A DNA stretch of 64,000 nt from Acidovorax sp. YS12 (lineage in GTDB: Bacteria; Pseudomonadota; Gammaproteobacteria; Burkholderiales; Burkholderiaceae_C), in contig CP053915.1 in NCBI GenBank assembly GCA_021496925.1, forward strand, positions 3,685,501 through 3,749,500, given 5' to 3'. How positions within the stretch are numbered: the first letter of the stretch is position 1; the number at the start of each line of letters is the position of its first letter. A program made the translations under genes and the position numbers. A model generated the notes under the pieces. The model did no database searches, was not told where the DNA came from, and saw nothing but the letters and a program-made list of their open reading frames with translations. This document shows, in pieces, positions 46,202-55,654 of this stretch.

Positions 46202-48850
46202 ATGCCTTCCGCCCCAAGATCTTCCGCCGGCGTGGCGCTGGAGGGGAAGCTCCACCCCCCCAGGCTGGCGCCCGGCAGCATCCCGCGCCACAAGCTGCTG
46301 GCCCTGCTGGAGCAGGCGCCGCACTGGCGCGTGCTGCTGCTGCGCGCCCCGGCGGGCTACGGCAAGACCACGCTCATGGGCCAGCTGTTCGCGCAGCTGG
46401 CGTGCCAGCCCGGCACCTCGTGCCACTGGCTGACGCTGGACCCGCGCGACGACGACCCGCTGCACCTGCTCACGCACCTGCAGGCCGCCATGGACCGCCA
46501 TGGGGATGGCGCGGACGGCGCGGCCGATGCGCCCGTGCCCGACCTGGGCCTGTGGCTCAACACGGTGGCGCGCCGCGGCGGCGGCGCGGTGCTGTTCCTG
46601 GACGAATTCGAGTCGGTGCGCGGGCAGGCCACGGTGCAGCTCATCCACCAGCTGCTGCGCTTCGCGCCGGCCAACCTGCGCGTGGTCGTGAGCACGCGCC
46701 CGCACGCGCGGCTCGCGCTGCACCGCCTCAAGGCCAGCGGCTGGCTGCTGGAGTGGGACGCGCGCCAGCTGCGCTTCGACGACGAGGAAACCCGCGCCCT
46801 GCTGCGCCACGGCGACGCCGCGCGCGCGCCCGCCGCCTGGCTGGAGCTGCTGGCCCAGCGCTGCGAGGGCTGGCCCGCCGCGCTGCGCCTGGGCACGCTG
46901 GCGCTGCACCACGGCGAGGCGCCGCCGCGCTTCCTCGACACGCTGCACGACGGGGGCTCCGACCTCGCCAGCTACCTGGCCAGCGAAATCCTGGAGCAGC
47001 AGCCGCCCGCGCACCGTGACTTCCTGCTCGACACCAGCATCCTGCGCTACCTGCTGCCGCCGCTGTGCGACGCGCTGTGCGAGCGCGGCGGCAGCGCCGC
47101 GCTGCTGGAGGACATGGGCCGCCAGCTGCAGTTCCTCACCCCGCTGGGCCCGAGCCAGGGCGGCGCCTGGCGCTGCCACTCGCTGCTGCAGGACTTCCTG
47201 CGCAAGCGCCTGGACGCGCTGCACCCCGGCCGCGCCGCGCTGCTGCACCGCAAGGCCGCCGCCTGGCTGGAGGCCGAGGGCCTGCTGATCGAGGCCATCG
47301 GCCACGCGCTGGACAGCGGCGACGCGGCCTTCGCCGCCGCGATGGTGGCGCGCGCCGCCCGGCCGCTGGTGCGCAGCGGCCACCTGGCCACGCTGCAGCG
47401 CTGGATCGCGCGCCTGCCCGCGCACATCGCCGACGGCCATCCCGGCATCGTGTGGGCCGCCGGGCGCGCCCACACCTACTTCCACCAGTTGGAGGAGGCG
47501 CGCGCGCGCCTGCGCCAGCTGCTGGCGCTGTCCACGCAGCAGGACTTCGACCGCCTCACCTGGGAGGACTACCTGGCGCTGGAGGCGCTGCTCGCGGCCG
47601 CCGAGGACGACGTGGCGCAGACCATGCAGGTGACGCAGCGCAACCTGCCCCAGGCCCGCGGCGACTATGCGCGCGGCATCATGCTCAACGTGCGCGCGCA
47701 CGGCGAGATCGCGCAGCACCATTTCGACGCCGCGCTGGCGCTGCTCGACCAGGCCGACCTGCACAACCGCAAGGCCTCCAACCTGTTCGGCCTGTCGGCC
47801 GCGCTGGGGCTGCGCGCCGCCATCTGGAGCTCGCGCGGCGCGCTGCAGCGCGCCCTGGCCTGCTACAGCGGCATGGGCACCGACGGCCAGCACGCGCAGC
47901 ATGCCGCGCTGGGCTCGGGCCTGCGCTGCGAGCTGCTGTACGAGACCGACCAGCTCGACGCCCTGCAGGCCCTGCTGGCGCTGCACGCGCCGCACGCCGA
48001 CGACTACCTGGCCACCGACCTGGTCATCGGCGCCTACCTGGCGGCGGCGCGGCTGCAGTTTGCGCGCGGCGACGGCGGCGGCGCGCAGGCCATCCTCGAC
48101 GAGGCGCTGGCGCGCTCGCTGCAGCGGCGCTTTCACCGCCTGGAATTCGCCTGCCGCTGGGAGAAGGTGCGCCTGGCCACGCTGGCGGGCCAGCTCGCGC
48201 AGGCGCGCGCGCTGGTGCCCGCCGCCCTGCCTGGGGAGGGCAGCTTTCACTTCGCCACCGACACCGAGGCCTGCGACATCGCATGGCTGCGGCTGCAGGT
48301 GCGCGACGGCCAGGCGCGCCAGGCGCTGCCCGCCATCGCGCAGCACGAGCACCAGGCGCGCGCCACGCAGCGCGGCTGGCGCGCGCTGAAGCTGTCGGTC
48401 CTGCGCGCCTGCGCGCTCGGCGCGCTGGGCGACGCCCCGGCCGCGCATGCGGCGCTGGCCGCCGCGCTGGCCGAGGGCAGCCGCCACGGCTTCGTGCGCA
48501 GCTTCGCCGACGAAGGCGCGCCCGTGCTCGGCCCCATCGCCGCCTGGCTCGCGCCGGGCGCCGCGCTGCCGGCCGGCGTGCCACGCGAGTACGCGCAACA
48601 GGTGCTGGCGGCCGGGGCGTTGCCGCCCGCCGCACCGGCCGCCGTGGACGCGGACGAGGGCTTCAGCGCGCGCGAACGCGCACTGCTGCAGGCACTGGCC
48701 CAGGGCCAGCAGAACCGGGAGATCGCCAGCCGCCAGGGGCTGGCGGAAAACACGGTCAAGTGGTACCTCAAGCGGCTGTACCTCAAGCTCGACGCGCGCA
48801 ACCGCGCCCAGGCCATCGCCCAGGCGCGGCGCCTGCGCCTCATCGACTGA
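46202..48850 (+). CDS. MalT-like large ATP-binding LuxR regulator (LAL family)
   Basis: 882 residues from the ATG at 46202; an in-frame start 60 bases earlier lies in the divergent promoter. The N-terminal STAND-type ATPase has Walker A RAPAGYGKTTLMG (about 49-61) and Walker B VLFLDEFESV. A long helical middle (about 400-800) has TPR-like repeats. The C-terminal LuxR helix-turn-helix is FSARERALLQALAQGQQNRE with IASRQGLAENTVKWYLKRLY. Such proteins switch on transcription when an inducer and ATP trigger oligomerisation. The downstream oxidoreductase and ABC operon, same strand, is the most likely target; a 137-base promoter region separates them. Confidence 0.9.
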   Translation: MPSAPRSSAGVALEGKLHPPRLAPGSIPRHKLLALLEQAPHWRVLLLRAPAGYGKTTLMGQLFAQLACQPGTSCHWLTLDPRDDDPLHLLTHLQAAMDRHGDGADGAADAPVPDLGLWLNTVARRGGGAVLFLDEFESVRGQATVQLIHQLLRFAPANLRVVVSTRPHARLALHRLKASGWLLEWDARQLRFDDEETRALLRHGDAARAPAAWLELLAQRCEGWPAALRLGTLALHHGEAPPRFLDTLHDGGSDLASYLASEILEQQPPAHRDFLLDTSILRYLLPPLCDALCERGGSAALLEDMGRQLQFLTPLGPSQGGAWRCHSLLQDFLRKRLDALHPGRAALLHRKAAAWLEAEGLLIEAIGHALDSGDAAFAAAMVARAARPLVRSGHLATLQRWIARLPAHIADGHPGIVWAAGRAHTYFHQLEEARARLRQLLALSTQQDFDRLTWEDYLALEALLAAAEDDVAQTMQVTQRNLPQARGDYARGIMLNVRAHGEIAQHHFDAALALLDQADLHNRKASNLFGLSAALGLRAAIWSSRGALQRALACYSGMGTDGQHAQHAALGSGLRCELLYETDQLDALQALLALHAPHADDYLATDLVIGAYLAAARLQFARGDGGGAQAILDEALARSLQRRFHRLEFACRWEKVRLATLAGQLAQARALVPAALPGEGSFHFATDTEACDIAWLRLQVRDGQARQALPAIAQHEHQARATQRGWRALKLSVLRACALGALGDAPAAHAALAAALAEGSRHGFVRSFADEGAPVLGPIAAWLAPGAALPAGVPREYAQQVLAAGALPPAAPAAVDADEGFSARERALLQALAQGQQNREIASRQGLAENTVKWYLKRLYLKLDARNRAQAIAQARRLRLID

Positions 48851-48987
48851 CGCCTGGGCGACTGCTTGGCGTAGCGACAAACCCTAGCTCCACCCGAACA
48901 GGTGGTGACGCGCCGCGCCCCCGTTTCCTAGACTGCCCCGCACAACAACGACGGAGACACCGCCCCCCAGGGCGGCTGGCAGACACG

Positions 48988-51900
48988 ATGACCACAGCCT
49001 TGGCAACCCGCCCCGCGGCGGATGTGACACTGGACGAAAAATACGAGCTGGCGAGCGGCTGGACCTTCATGTCCGGCACGCAGGCGCTGGTGCGCCTGCC
49101 GCTGCAGCAGCGCCTGTGCGACGTGGCCGCGGGGCGCAACACGGCGGGCTTCATCAGCGGCTACCGTGGCTCGCCGCTGGGCCGCTACGACATGGAGCTG
49201 TGGCGCAACGCCGAGCGGCTGAAGGCGCACCACATCCACTTCCAGCCCGGCGTGAACGAGGACCTGGCGGCCACCGCCGTGTGGGGCTCGCAGTACGTGG
49301 GCATCTTCCCCGGCGCGCGCTACGACGGCGTGTTCAGCATCTGGTACGGCAAGACGCCCGGCGTGGACCGCAGCGCCGACGTGCTGCGCCACGCCAACGC
49401 CGCGGGCACCGCGCCCTGGGGCGGCGCGCTGGCGCTGTGCGGCGACGACCACGCGGCCAAGTCCTCCACGCAGGCCGCGCAGTCGGACCAGATCCTGATC
49501 GCCACCGGCATCCCCGTGCTCTACCCGGCCAACGTGCAGGACATCCTCGATTTCGGCCTGCACGGCATCGCCATGAGCCGCCATGCCGGCTGCTGGGTCG
49601 GGCTCAAGCTGGTGACCGACGTGGTCGAGTCCTCGGGCAGCGTGCAGGTGGGCGTGGGCCGCCCGCACACCACCGCGCCCGCGCCGCTGCCCACGCAGCC
49701 GGCCGACGGGCTGAACATCCGCCGCTTCGACGGGCCGCTGCCGCAGGAGGCGCGCCTGTACGAGCACAAGCTGCACGCCGCGCTGGAGTACGCGCGCGCC
49801 AACGGGCTCAACCGCGTGGCGCTCGACAGCGCCGCGCCGCGCCTGGGCATCGTCGCGGCGGGCAAGAGCTATGCCGACGTGCGCCAGGCGCTGCTGGAAC
49901 TGGGGCTGGACGAGGCCGCCGCCAGCGCCCACGGCATCCGGCTGCTGAAGGTCGGCATGGTCTGGCCGCTCGATCCGCACGCCATCGAGGACTTCGCCCA
50001 GGGCCTGCAGACGCTGCTGGTGGTGGAGGAAAAGCGCAACGTGCTGGAGGACCAGATCAAGGCCATCCTGTTCGACGCGCCGGGCCTGCGCGGTGTGCGC
50101 GTGGCCGGCAAGTACCACGGGGCCAACGGGTGGGCGCGCACGCGCGGCGCGCCGGGCCTGCCGTCGACGGGCGAGCTGGCGCCGCCGGCCATCGCCGCGC
50201 TGGTCGCGCGGCTGCTCGGCCTGCCGGGCTGCGAGGGCGCCGCCCCGGCCGCCGTGCCCAAGGGCGGGCCGGTGCGCCTGCCCAACTTCTGCTCGGGCTG
50301 CCCGCACAACACCTCCACCCAGTTGCCCGAGGGCAGCCGCGCGCTGGCGGGCATTGGCTGCCACGCCATCGCCTCGCTGCAGCGGCCGCAGACCACCGGC
50401 ACCATTTCGCACATGGGCGGCGAGGGCGTGATGTGGGTCGGCCAGGCGCCGTTCACCGACGAGCCGCACGTCTTCGCCAACCTGGGCGACGGCACCTACT
50501 TCCACTCGGGCTTCCTGGCCATCCGCCAGGCCGTCGCGGCCAAGGTGCGCATCACCTACAAGCTGCTGGTCAACGGTTTCGTCTCCATGACCGGCGGTCA
50601 GCTGGTGGACGGCGAGCTGTCGGTGCCGCAGATGGCCGCCGAGCTGCTGGCCGAGGGCGTGGGCCGCATCGTGGTGGTGGCCGACGACCCGGGCCGCTAC
50701 GACGGCGTGGCGCTGCCCCCGGGCGTGGCCGTGGAGCACCGGCGCGCGCTGGAGCGCGTGCAGCGCGAACTGCGCGAATTCACCGGCGTGTCGGTGCTGA
50801 TCTACGACCAGGTGTGCGCCACCGAGCGCCGCCGCTTGCGCAAGCGCGGCAAGGTCCCCGACCCGGACCAGCGCAGCTTCATCAACAGCGCCGTGTGCGA
50901 GGGCTGCGGCGACTGCAGCGCCAAGTCCAACTGCATGTCCATCGAGCCGCTGCCCACCGAGCTGGGGCGCAAGCGGCGCATCAACCAGTCGTCGTGCAAC
51001 AAGGATTTTTCCTGCGTCGAGGGCTTCTGCCCCAGCTTCGTCACCGTGCACGGCGCCACGCCCCGGCGCGGCAAGGCGCGCGCGCTGCCCGAATCGGACC
51101 TGGCGCTGCCCGAGGCCGCCTTGCCCGCGCTCGACGGCGCGCGGCCCTACGGCGTGCTGGTCACCGGCATCGGCGGTACGGGCGTGGTGACGGTGGGCGC
51201 CATCCTGGGCATGGCCGCGCACCTGGACGGCAAGGCCGCCAGCACGCTCGACGTGACGGGCCTGGCGCAGAAGTACGGCGCCGTGATGTCGCACATCCGC
51301 ATCGCCGCCGACGCGGCGCAACTGCAGTCCACGCGGCTGGCGGCGGGCGAGGCCGACCTGCTGGTGGGCTGCGACCTGGTGGTCAGCGCCGGGGACGAGG
51401 CGCTGTCCAAGTTCCGCGCCGGGCGCACCCGCGCCGTGGTGGACACCAGCGTGGCGCCCACCAGCGAATTCACGCGCAACCCCGACTGGCAGCTCGACGC
51501 GCAGGCGCTGCAGCAGCGCATTGCCGCCGCCGCGGGCGGCGGCGCGCAGCTCGCCCTGGTCGAGGCCACGCGCCTGGCCGTGGCGCTGATGGGCGACACC
51601 ATCGCCGCCAACCTGTTCCTGCTGGGCTTTGCCTGGCAGCGCGGCTGGCTGCCGGTGGCGCGCGCGGCCATCGAGCGGGCCATCGCGCTCAACGGCGTGA
51701 GCGTGGACTTCAACCTCAAGAGCTTCCTGTGGGGCCGCCGCGCCGCGCACGACGGCGCCGCCGTGCAGGCGCTGGCCGAGCCCGCCGGCACGCAGAAGGT
51801 GGTGCAGTTCCAGCCGCGCCTGGCATGCCTGGCCGACGTGCTGGCCGACCGTGGCGCGCGCCTGGCCGCGTTCCAGAACCCCGCCTACGCCGAGCGCCAC

Positions 51901-52485
51901 GCCCGCCTGGTGCAGCGCGTGGCGGCGGCCGAGCAGGCCGCCGGCGGCGGCGAGCGCCTGGCCACCGCCGTGGCGCGCTACTACTTCAAGCTGCTGGCGT
52001 ACAAGGACGAGTTCGAGGTGGCGCGCCTGTACAGCACGCCCGAATTCCGCGCCGAGCTGGCGCAGGCCTTCGAGGACGGCTACCGGCTGCACTTCCACCT
52101 CGGCGCCTGGCCCTTCGCAGGCAAGGACCCGGTGACGGGCCTGCCGCGCAAGCGCGAACTCGGGCCCTGGGCCTGGCAGGCGCTGCGCCTGCTGGCGCGC
52201 CTGCGCGGCCTGCGCGGCACGGTGCTGGACCCGTTCCGCCACAACGCCGAACGGCGCCTGGCGCTGCGCCTGATCGCCGACTACGAGCAGGACGTGGAGC
52301 GCCTGGTCGCCGGCCTCACGCCCGAGCGCCTGGCGCTGGCCATCGAGACGGCGCAGTGGCCCGAGCAGGTGCGCGGCTTCGGCCACGTGCGCGAGGCCAG
52401 CGTGCAGAAGACCGGCGCGCTGCGCGCCGCACTGGCGCAGCGCTGGGCGCAGGCCGACGCGCCCCAGCAGGCGCGCGCGGCCTAA
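48988..52485 (+). CDS. Fused indolepyruvate ferredoxin oxidoreductase (IorA-IorB type)
   Basis: 1165 residues. The chain joins a pyrimidine-binding half (FISGYRGSPLGRYDMELWRN, FQPGVNEDLAATAVWGSQ), a C-terminal TPP-binding part of IorA (LPNFCSGCPHNTSTQLPEGS, GIGCHAIASL, GDGTYFHSGFLAIRQA), a cysteine-rich segment (CEGCGDCSAKSNCMS and SCNKDFSCVEGFC) that should hold Fe-S clusters, and a gamma-type IorB domain (VTGIGGTGVVTVGAILGMAA). It oxidises aryl- or branched 2-oxo acids to acyl-CoA, reducing ferredoxin. The fused form is typical of proteobacteria and is used in aromatic amino acid breakdown. Likely expressed with the downstream ABC importer, although a paired repeat lies between. Confidence 0.93.
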   Translation: MTTALATRPAADVTLDEKYELASGWTFMSGTQALVRLPLQQRLCDVAAGRNTAGFISGYRGSPLGRYDMELWRNAERLKAHHIHFQPGVNEDLAATAVWGSQYVGIFPGARYDGVFSIWYGKTPGVDRSADVLRHANAAGTAPWGGALALCGDDHAAKSSTQAAQSDQILIATGIPVLYPANVQDILDFGLHGIAMSRHAGCWVGLKLVTDVVESSGSVQVGVGRPHTTAPAPLPTQPADGLNIRRFDGPLPQEARLYEHKLHAALEYARANGLNRVALDSAAPRLGIVAAGKSYADVRQALLELGLDEAAASAHGIRLLKVGMVWPLDPHAIEDFAQGLQTLLVVEEKRNVLEDQIKAILFDAPGLRGVRVAGKYHGANGWARTRGAPGLPSTGELAPPAIAALVARLLGLPGCEGAAPAAVPKGGPVRLPNFCSGCPHNTSTQLPEGSRALAGIGCHAIASLQRPQTTGTISHMGGEGVMWVGQAPFTDEPHVFANLGDGTYFHSGFLAIRQAVAAKVRITYKLLVNGFVSMTGGQLVDGELSVPQMAAELLAEGVGRIVVVADDPGRYDGVALPPGVAVEHRRALERVQRELREFTGVSVLIYDQVCATERRRLRKRGKVPDPDQRSFINSAVCEGCGDCSAKSNCMSIEPLPTELGRKRRINQSSCNKDFSCVEGFCPSFVTVHGATPRRGKARALPESDLALPEAALPALDGARPYGVLVTGIGGTGVVTVGAILGMAAHLDGKAASTLDVTGLAQKYGAVMSHIRIAADAAQLQSTRLAAGEADLLVGCDLVVSAGDEALSKFRAGRTRAVVDTSVAPTSEFTRNPDWQLDAQALQQRIAAAAGGGAQLALVEATRLAVALMGDTIAANLFLLGFAWQRGWLPVARAAIERAIALNGVSVDFNLKSFLWGRRAAHDGAAVQALAEPAGTQKVVQFQPRLACLADVLADRGARLAAFQNPAYAERHARLVQRVAAAEQAAGGGERLATAVARYYFKLLAYKDEFEVARLYSTPEFRAELAQAFEDGYRLHFHLGAWPFAGKDPVTGLPRKRELGPWAWQALRLLARLRGLRGTVLDPFRHNAERRLALRLIADYEQDVERLVAGLTPERLALAIETAQWPEQVRGFGHVREASVQKTGALRAALAQRWAQADAPQQARAA

Positions 52486-52582
52486 GCTATTAAAAAAAGA
52501 GCTGCTTGCGCTTTCTGCAAGCCATTTCCATGGCTGTTTCATATCGAAAACAGCCATGGACAAGCGCGAGCAGCTATCAATT
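52486..52582. repeat. Short dispersed repeat, head-to-head pair, between the oxidoreductase and livK-like genes
   Basis: A plus-strand copy (AAAGAGCTGCTTGCGCTTTC) and a minus-strand copy (CAAGCGCGAGCAGCTATCAA) flank a 13-bp stem: 52527-52539 pairs with 52548-52560 (TCCATGGCTGTTT). The locus could fold as one hairpin and reduce read-through between the two genes. Confidence 0.88.
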
Positions 52583-52619
52583 CAGTAGTCCACCCACCAC
52601 CGACACCAAGGAGCGAGAC

Positions 52620-53849
52620 ATGACGCACATTCCCCACTTCACCCGCCGCGCCGCGGTCCTGGCCGCCGCGCTGGGCGCCACGCTGGGCGCCGCGCCCGCC
52701 CGCGCGCAGGGCGAGCCGCCGATCAGGATCGGCATCAGCACGGCGGTGCAACTGCAGATCGGGCGCGACACGCGCGACGGCGCGCAGCTCGCCATCGACG
52801 AGATCAACGCCAAGGGCGGCCTGCTCGGGCGCAAGCTGGCGATGGTGGTGGCCGACGAGACCGAGGACCCGGAGAAGGGCATCAGCGCCATCAAGAAGCT
52901 GACGGCCGACGAGAAGGTGGACGCCATCGTCGGCGGCTACACCTCGGGCGTGGTGCTGGCGCAGCTGCCGCACATCGCGGCGGCCAAGACGGTGTACATC
53001 AACGTGGGCGCGGCCTCGCCCGCCATCAACGCCAAGGTCAAGCAGAACTACGAAGCCAACAAGTACATCTTCCGCATCGGCACGCTCAACTCGCTGCACC
53101 TGGCGGGCGGCCTGGTGAGCTACATGACCGACTACCTGCACGGCGAGCTGGGCATGAAGAAGTTCGCCATCGTCGGCGAGAGCGCCAAGTGGGTGCAGGA
53201 TCTGATCCCCGTGCTCAAGCGGGGCGCCACGGCCAAGGGCCTGGACGTGGTGATGGCCGAGACCTTCGACACCGGCACCACCAACTTCTCGCCGCTGCTG
53301 TCCAAGGTGAAGAACAGCGGCGCCGAGTACATGGTGGTGATCCTGTCGCACGCCTCCAGCGACGTGCTGGCCAAGCAGTGGTACGACGCGCGCATACCCG
53401 TGCCCTACGGCGGCATCGACGTGAAGGGGCAGGACACCGATTTCTTCGAGCGCGTGGGCGGCAAGGCCGTCACCGCCGTGGCGGGCAACTACATCGTGCG
53501 CGCGCCGCTGTCGCCGCGCACCCTGCCGTTCCTCGACGCCTTCAAGGCGCGCTACAAGCGCGAAACCGTGTACACCGGCGCGGGCGCCTACGACGCCGTG
53601 CACGCCTGGGCCGACGCGGTGGCGCGCGCCAATTCGGTTCAGGCCGACGCCGTCATCAAGGCGCTGGAGAAGGTGGACATGCCCATCACCACCGGCCGCC
53701 TGCAGCTCGACGACACGCACGACGTGAAGGCCGGCCCCGGCCTGGTGAACATGCTGTGGGTGCAGTGGCAGGAGGGCGGCAAGCGCGTCATCCTCTGGCC
53801 CAGGGAGGCGCGCACCGGCGACTTCGCCAAGCCGCAGTGGATGCAGTGA
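52620..53849 (+). CDS. Branched-chain-amino-acid-type ABC substrate-binding protein
   Basis: 409 residues from the ATG at 52620, preceded by AAGGAG nine bases upstream. Signal peptide with RRAAVLAAALGATLGAAPAR and cleavage after ARAQ. The mature part is a type 1 periplasmic binding protein (IRIGISTAVQLQIGRDTRDG, AQLAIDEINAKGGLLGRKLA, VVADETEDPEKGISAIKKLT), LivK-like but of the branch often specific for aromatic or short-chain acids; the ligand cannot be read from the sequence. First gene of the livKHMGF-like operon. Confidence 0.92.
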   Translation: MTHIPHFTRRAAVLAAALGATLGAAPARAQGEPPIRIGISTAVQLQIGRDTRDGAQLAIDEINAKGGLLGRKLAMVVADETEDPEKGISAIKKLTADEKVDAIVGGYTSGVVLAQLPHIAAAKTVYINVGAASPAINAKVKQNYEANKYIFRIGTLNSLHLAGGLVSYMTDYLHGELGMKKFAIVGESAKWVQDLIPVLKRGATAKGLDVVMAETFDTGTTNFSPLLSKVKNSGAEYMVVILSHASSDVLAKQWYDARIPVPYGGIDVKGQDTDFFERVGGKAVTAVAGNYIVRAPLSPRTLPFLDAFKARYKRETVYTGAGAYDAVHAWADAVARANSVQADAVIKALEKVDMPITTGRLQLDDTHDVKAGPGLVNMLWVQWQEGGKRVILWPREARTGDFAKPQWMQ

Positions 53850-53862
53850 AGCAGGCCCGGGC

Positions 53863-54717
53863 ATGACGGACATCCTGGTTCACGGCGCGGTCACCAGCGC
53901 CATCTACGCCATGCTGGCGGTGGGCTTCACGCTGGTGTTCGGCGTGGCGCGCATCCTCAACCTGGCGCACGGCGCGTTCTACATGCTCGGCGCCTACTTC
54001 ACCTACCTGTTCGCCACGCTGCTCGGCCTGCCGCTGGCGCTGGCGGCGCTGGCCGCCATCGCCGCCACGGCGGGCCTGGGCTGGGCCGTGGAGCGCTGGT
54101 TGATCCGGCCGCAGCGCGACTCCAGCATGGCGGTGATGATGGTCACCATGGCCTTCCTGCTGGTGGCCGAGCAGGTGCTGCTGGTGACCTTCGGCTCCGA
54201 GGTCGTCAACGTGCCGGCCTTCGCCGACGCCAAGTTCAGCCTGGGCGGCGCCGACATTGGCGGCCAGCAGCTGCTGACCCTGGCCACGGCGGTGGCGGCG
54301 CTGGCCGTGCTGTGGCTGCTGATCCAGCGCACGCGCGCCGGCGCGGCTATCCTGGCGCTGTCGCAGGACCCGCTGGCCGCGCAGTACATGGGCATTCCCA
54401 CCGACCGCGTGTACGGCCGCGTGGTGGCCCTGTCGGCCGCGCTGGCGGCGCTGGCCGGGGTGATGGCCGGGCCCTTCCTGTCCACCTCGCCGCACATGGC
54501 CATGCCCGCGCTGACCAAGGCCTTCGCCATCGTCATCGTCGGCGGCCTGGGCTCGCTGCCGGGCAGCATCCTGGCGGCCATCCTGCTGGGCTACGCCGAA
54601 ACGGCAGTGGCCTACCTGGTGTCCTCCTCGTGGACCGAGGTGGTGTCGCTCGCCGCCGTGTTGCTGACGCTGCTGCTGCGTCCCGCCGGCCTGCGCGGAA
54701 AACGCGCCGCTTTCTGA
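53863..54717 (+). CDS. livH: Branched-chain-type ABC permease LivH
   Basis: 284 residues with about eight membrane helices (AVTSAIYAMLAVGFTLVFGV; LARILNLAHGAFYMLGAYFT-like start of the family; ALAAIAATAGLGWAVERW; VMMVTMAFLLVAEQVLLVTF). The permease motif ALTKAFAIVIVGGLGSLPGS with ILAAILLGYAETAVAYL is the conserved cytoplasmic loop region. It is one of the two inner-membrane subunits. It starts 13 bases after the binding-protein gene. Confidence 0.94.
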   Translation: MTDILVHGAVTSAIYAMLAVGFTLVFGVARILNLAHGAFYMLGAYFTYLFATLLGLPLALAALAAIAATAGLGWAVERWLIRPQRDSSMAVMMVTMAFLLVAEQVLLVTFGSEVVNVPAFADAKFSLGGADIGGQQLLTLATAVAALAVLWLLIQRTRAGAAILALSQDPLAAQYMGIPTDRVYGRVVALSAALAALAGVMAGPFLSTSPHMAMPALTKAFAIVIVGGLGSLPGSILAAILLGYAETAVAYLVSSSWTEVVSLAAVLLTLLLRPAGLRGKRAAF

Positions 54718-54721
54718 GACC

Positions 54722-55654
54722 ATGCCCATGAAAATCACCCTTCGACAATCCCTGGCGCTGGCCGCCGCGCTGGCGCTGCTGGCCGCCGTGCCCTGGCTGG
54801 GCAGCGCCTACATGACGGGCGTGTTCACCGTCTGCCTGATCTACGCCATCTGGGCCATGGGCTGGGACTTCTTCTCGGGCCTGACCGGGCGCGAGAACTT
54901 CGGCTACCCGCTGTTCATCGGCATCGGCGCCTACGCCACCGGCTACCTGGACGCCAACCACGGCCTCTCGCCCTGGCTCGGCCTCTTCGTGGCCATGGGC
55001 ATGTCGGCGCTGCTGGGCCTGGCCATCGGCTTTCCCACGCTGCGCCTGAAGGGCCCGTACTTCGCGCTGGCCACGCTGGCGGCGGCGGCCATCGCGCAGC
55101 GCATGCTGCTGATCCTGTGGGACATCACGGGCGGCGAGGAAGGCATCCAGGGCCTGACGCCGCTGGTGCTGGACACGGTGCGGTACTACTACCTGGTGCT
55201 GGGCGTGGCGCTGGCCAGCGGCGCGGTGCTGGTCGGTCTGTCGCGCTCGCGCTGGGGGCTGCTGCTGCGCGCCATCCGCGGCGACGAGGCGGGCTGCCAG
55301 GCCGCGGGCATCAACGTCACGTTCTACAAGATCGCCGCGCTGGTCATCAGCGCCGTGTTCGCGGGCCTGGGCGGCGCGCTGTACGCCAGCTACCAGATGC
55401 AGGTCAGCCCGCAGATCGTCTCGGTGCTGATGCTGGTGGCCGTGGTCACCATGGTCTACGTGGGCGGCATCGGCTCGGTCTACGGCGCGGCGGGCGGCGC
55501 CATCGTGCTGTCGCTGCTGGGCGAGATGCTGCGCAGCGCGGGCGAGTACCGGCTGCTGGTCTATGCGCTGCTGCTCATCGTGGTGATCTTCTTCCTGCGC
55601 GGCGGCCTGGTCGCGCCGCTGTGGCGCAGGCTGGGCAAGGGGGCCACGCCATGA
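54722..55654 (+). CDS. livM: Branched-chain-type ABC permease LivM
   Basis: 310 residues, about nine membrane helices. Conserved family stretches include TGRENFGYPLFIGIGAYATG, TLRLKGPYFALATLAAAAIA and the loop RAIRGDEAGCQAAGINVTFY, followed by VYVGGIGSVYGAAGGAIVLS. It starts 4 bases after livH and its stop overlaps the livG ATG (ATGA). Confidence 0.94.
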   Translation: MPMKITLRQSLALAAALALLAAVPWLGSAYMTGVFTVCLIYAIWAMGWDFFSGLTGRENFGYPLFIGIGAYATGYLDANHGLSPWLGLFVAMGMSALLGLAIGFPTLRLKGPYFALATLAAAAIAQRMLLILWDITGGEEGIQGLTPLVLDTVRYYYLVLGVALASGAVLVGLSRSRWGLLLRAIRGDEAGCQAAGINVTFYKIAALVISAVFAGLGGALYASYQMQVSPQIVSVLMLVAVVTMVYVGGIGSVYGAAGGAIVLSLLGEMLRSAGEYRLLVYALLLIVVIFFLRGGLVAPLWRRLGKGATP

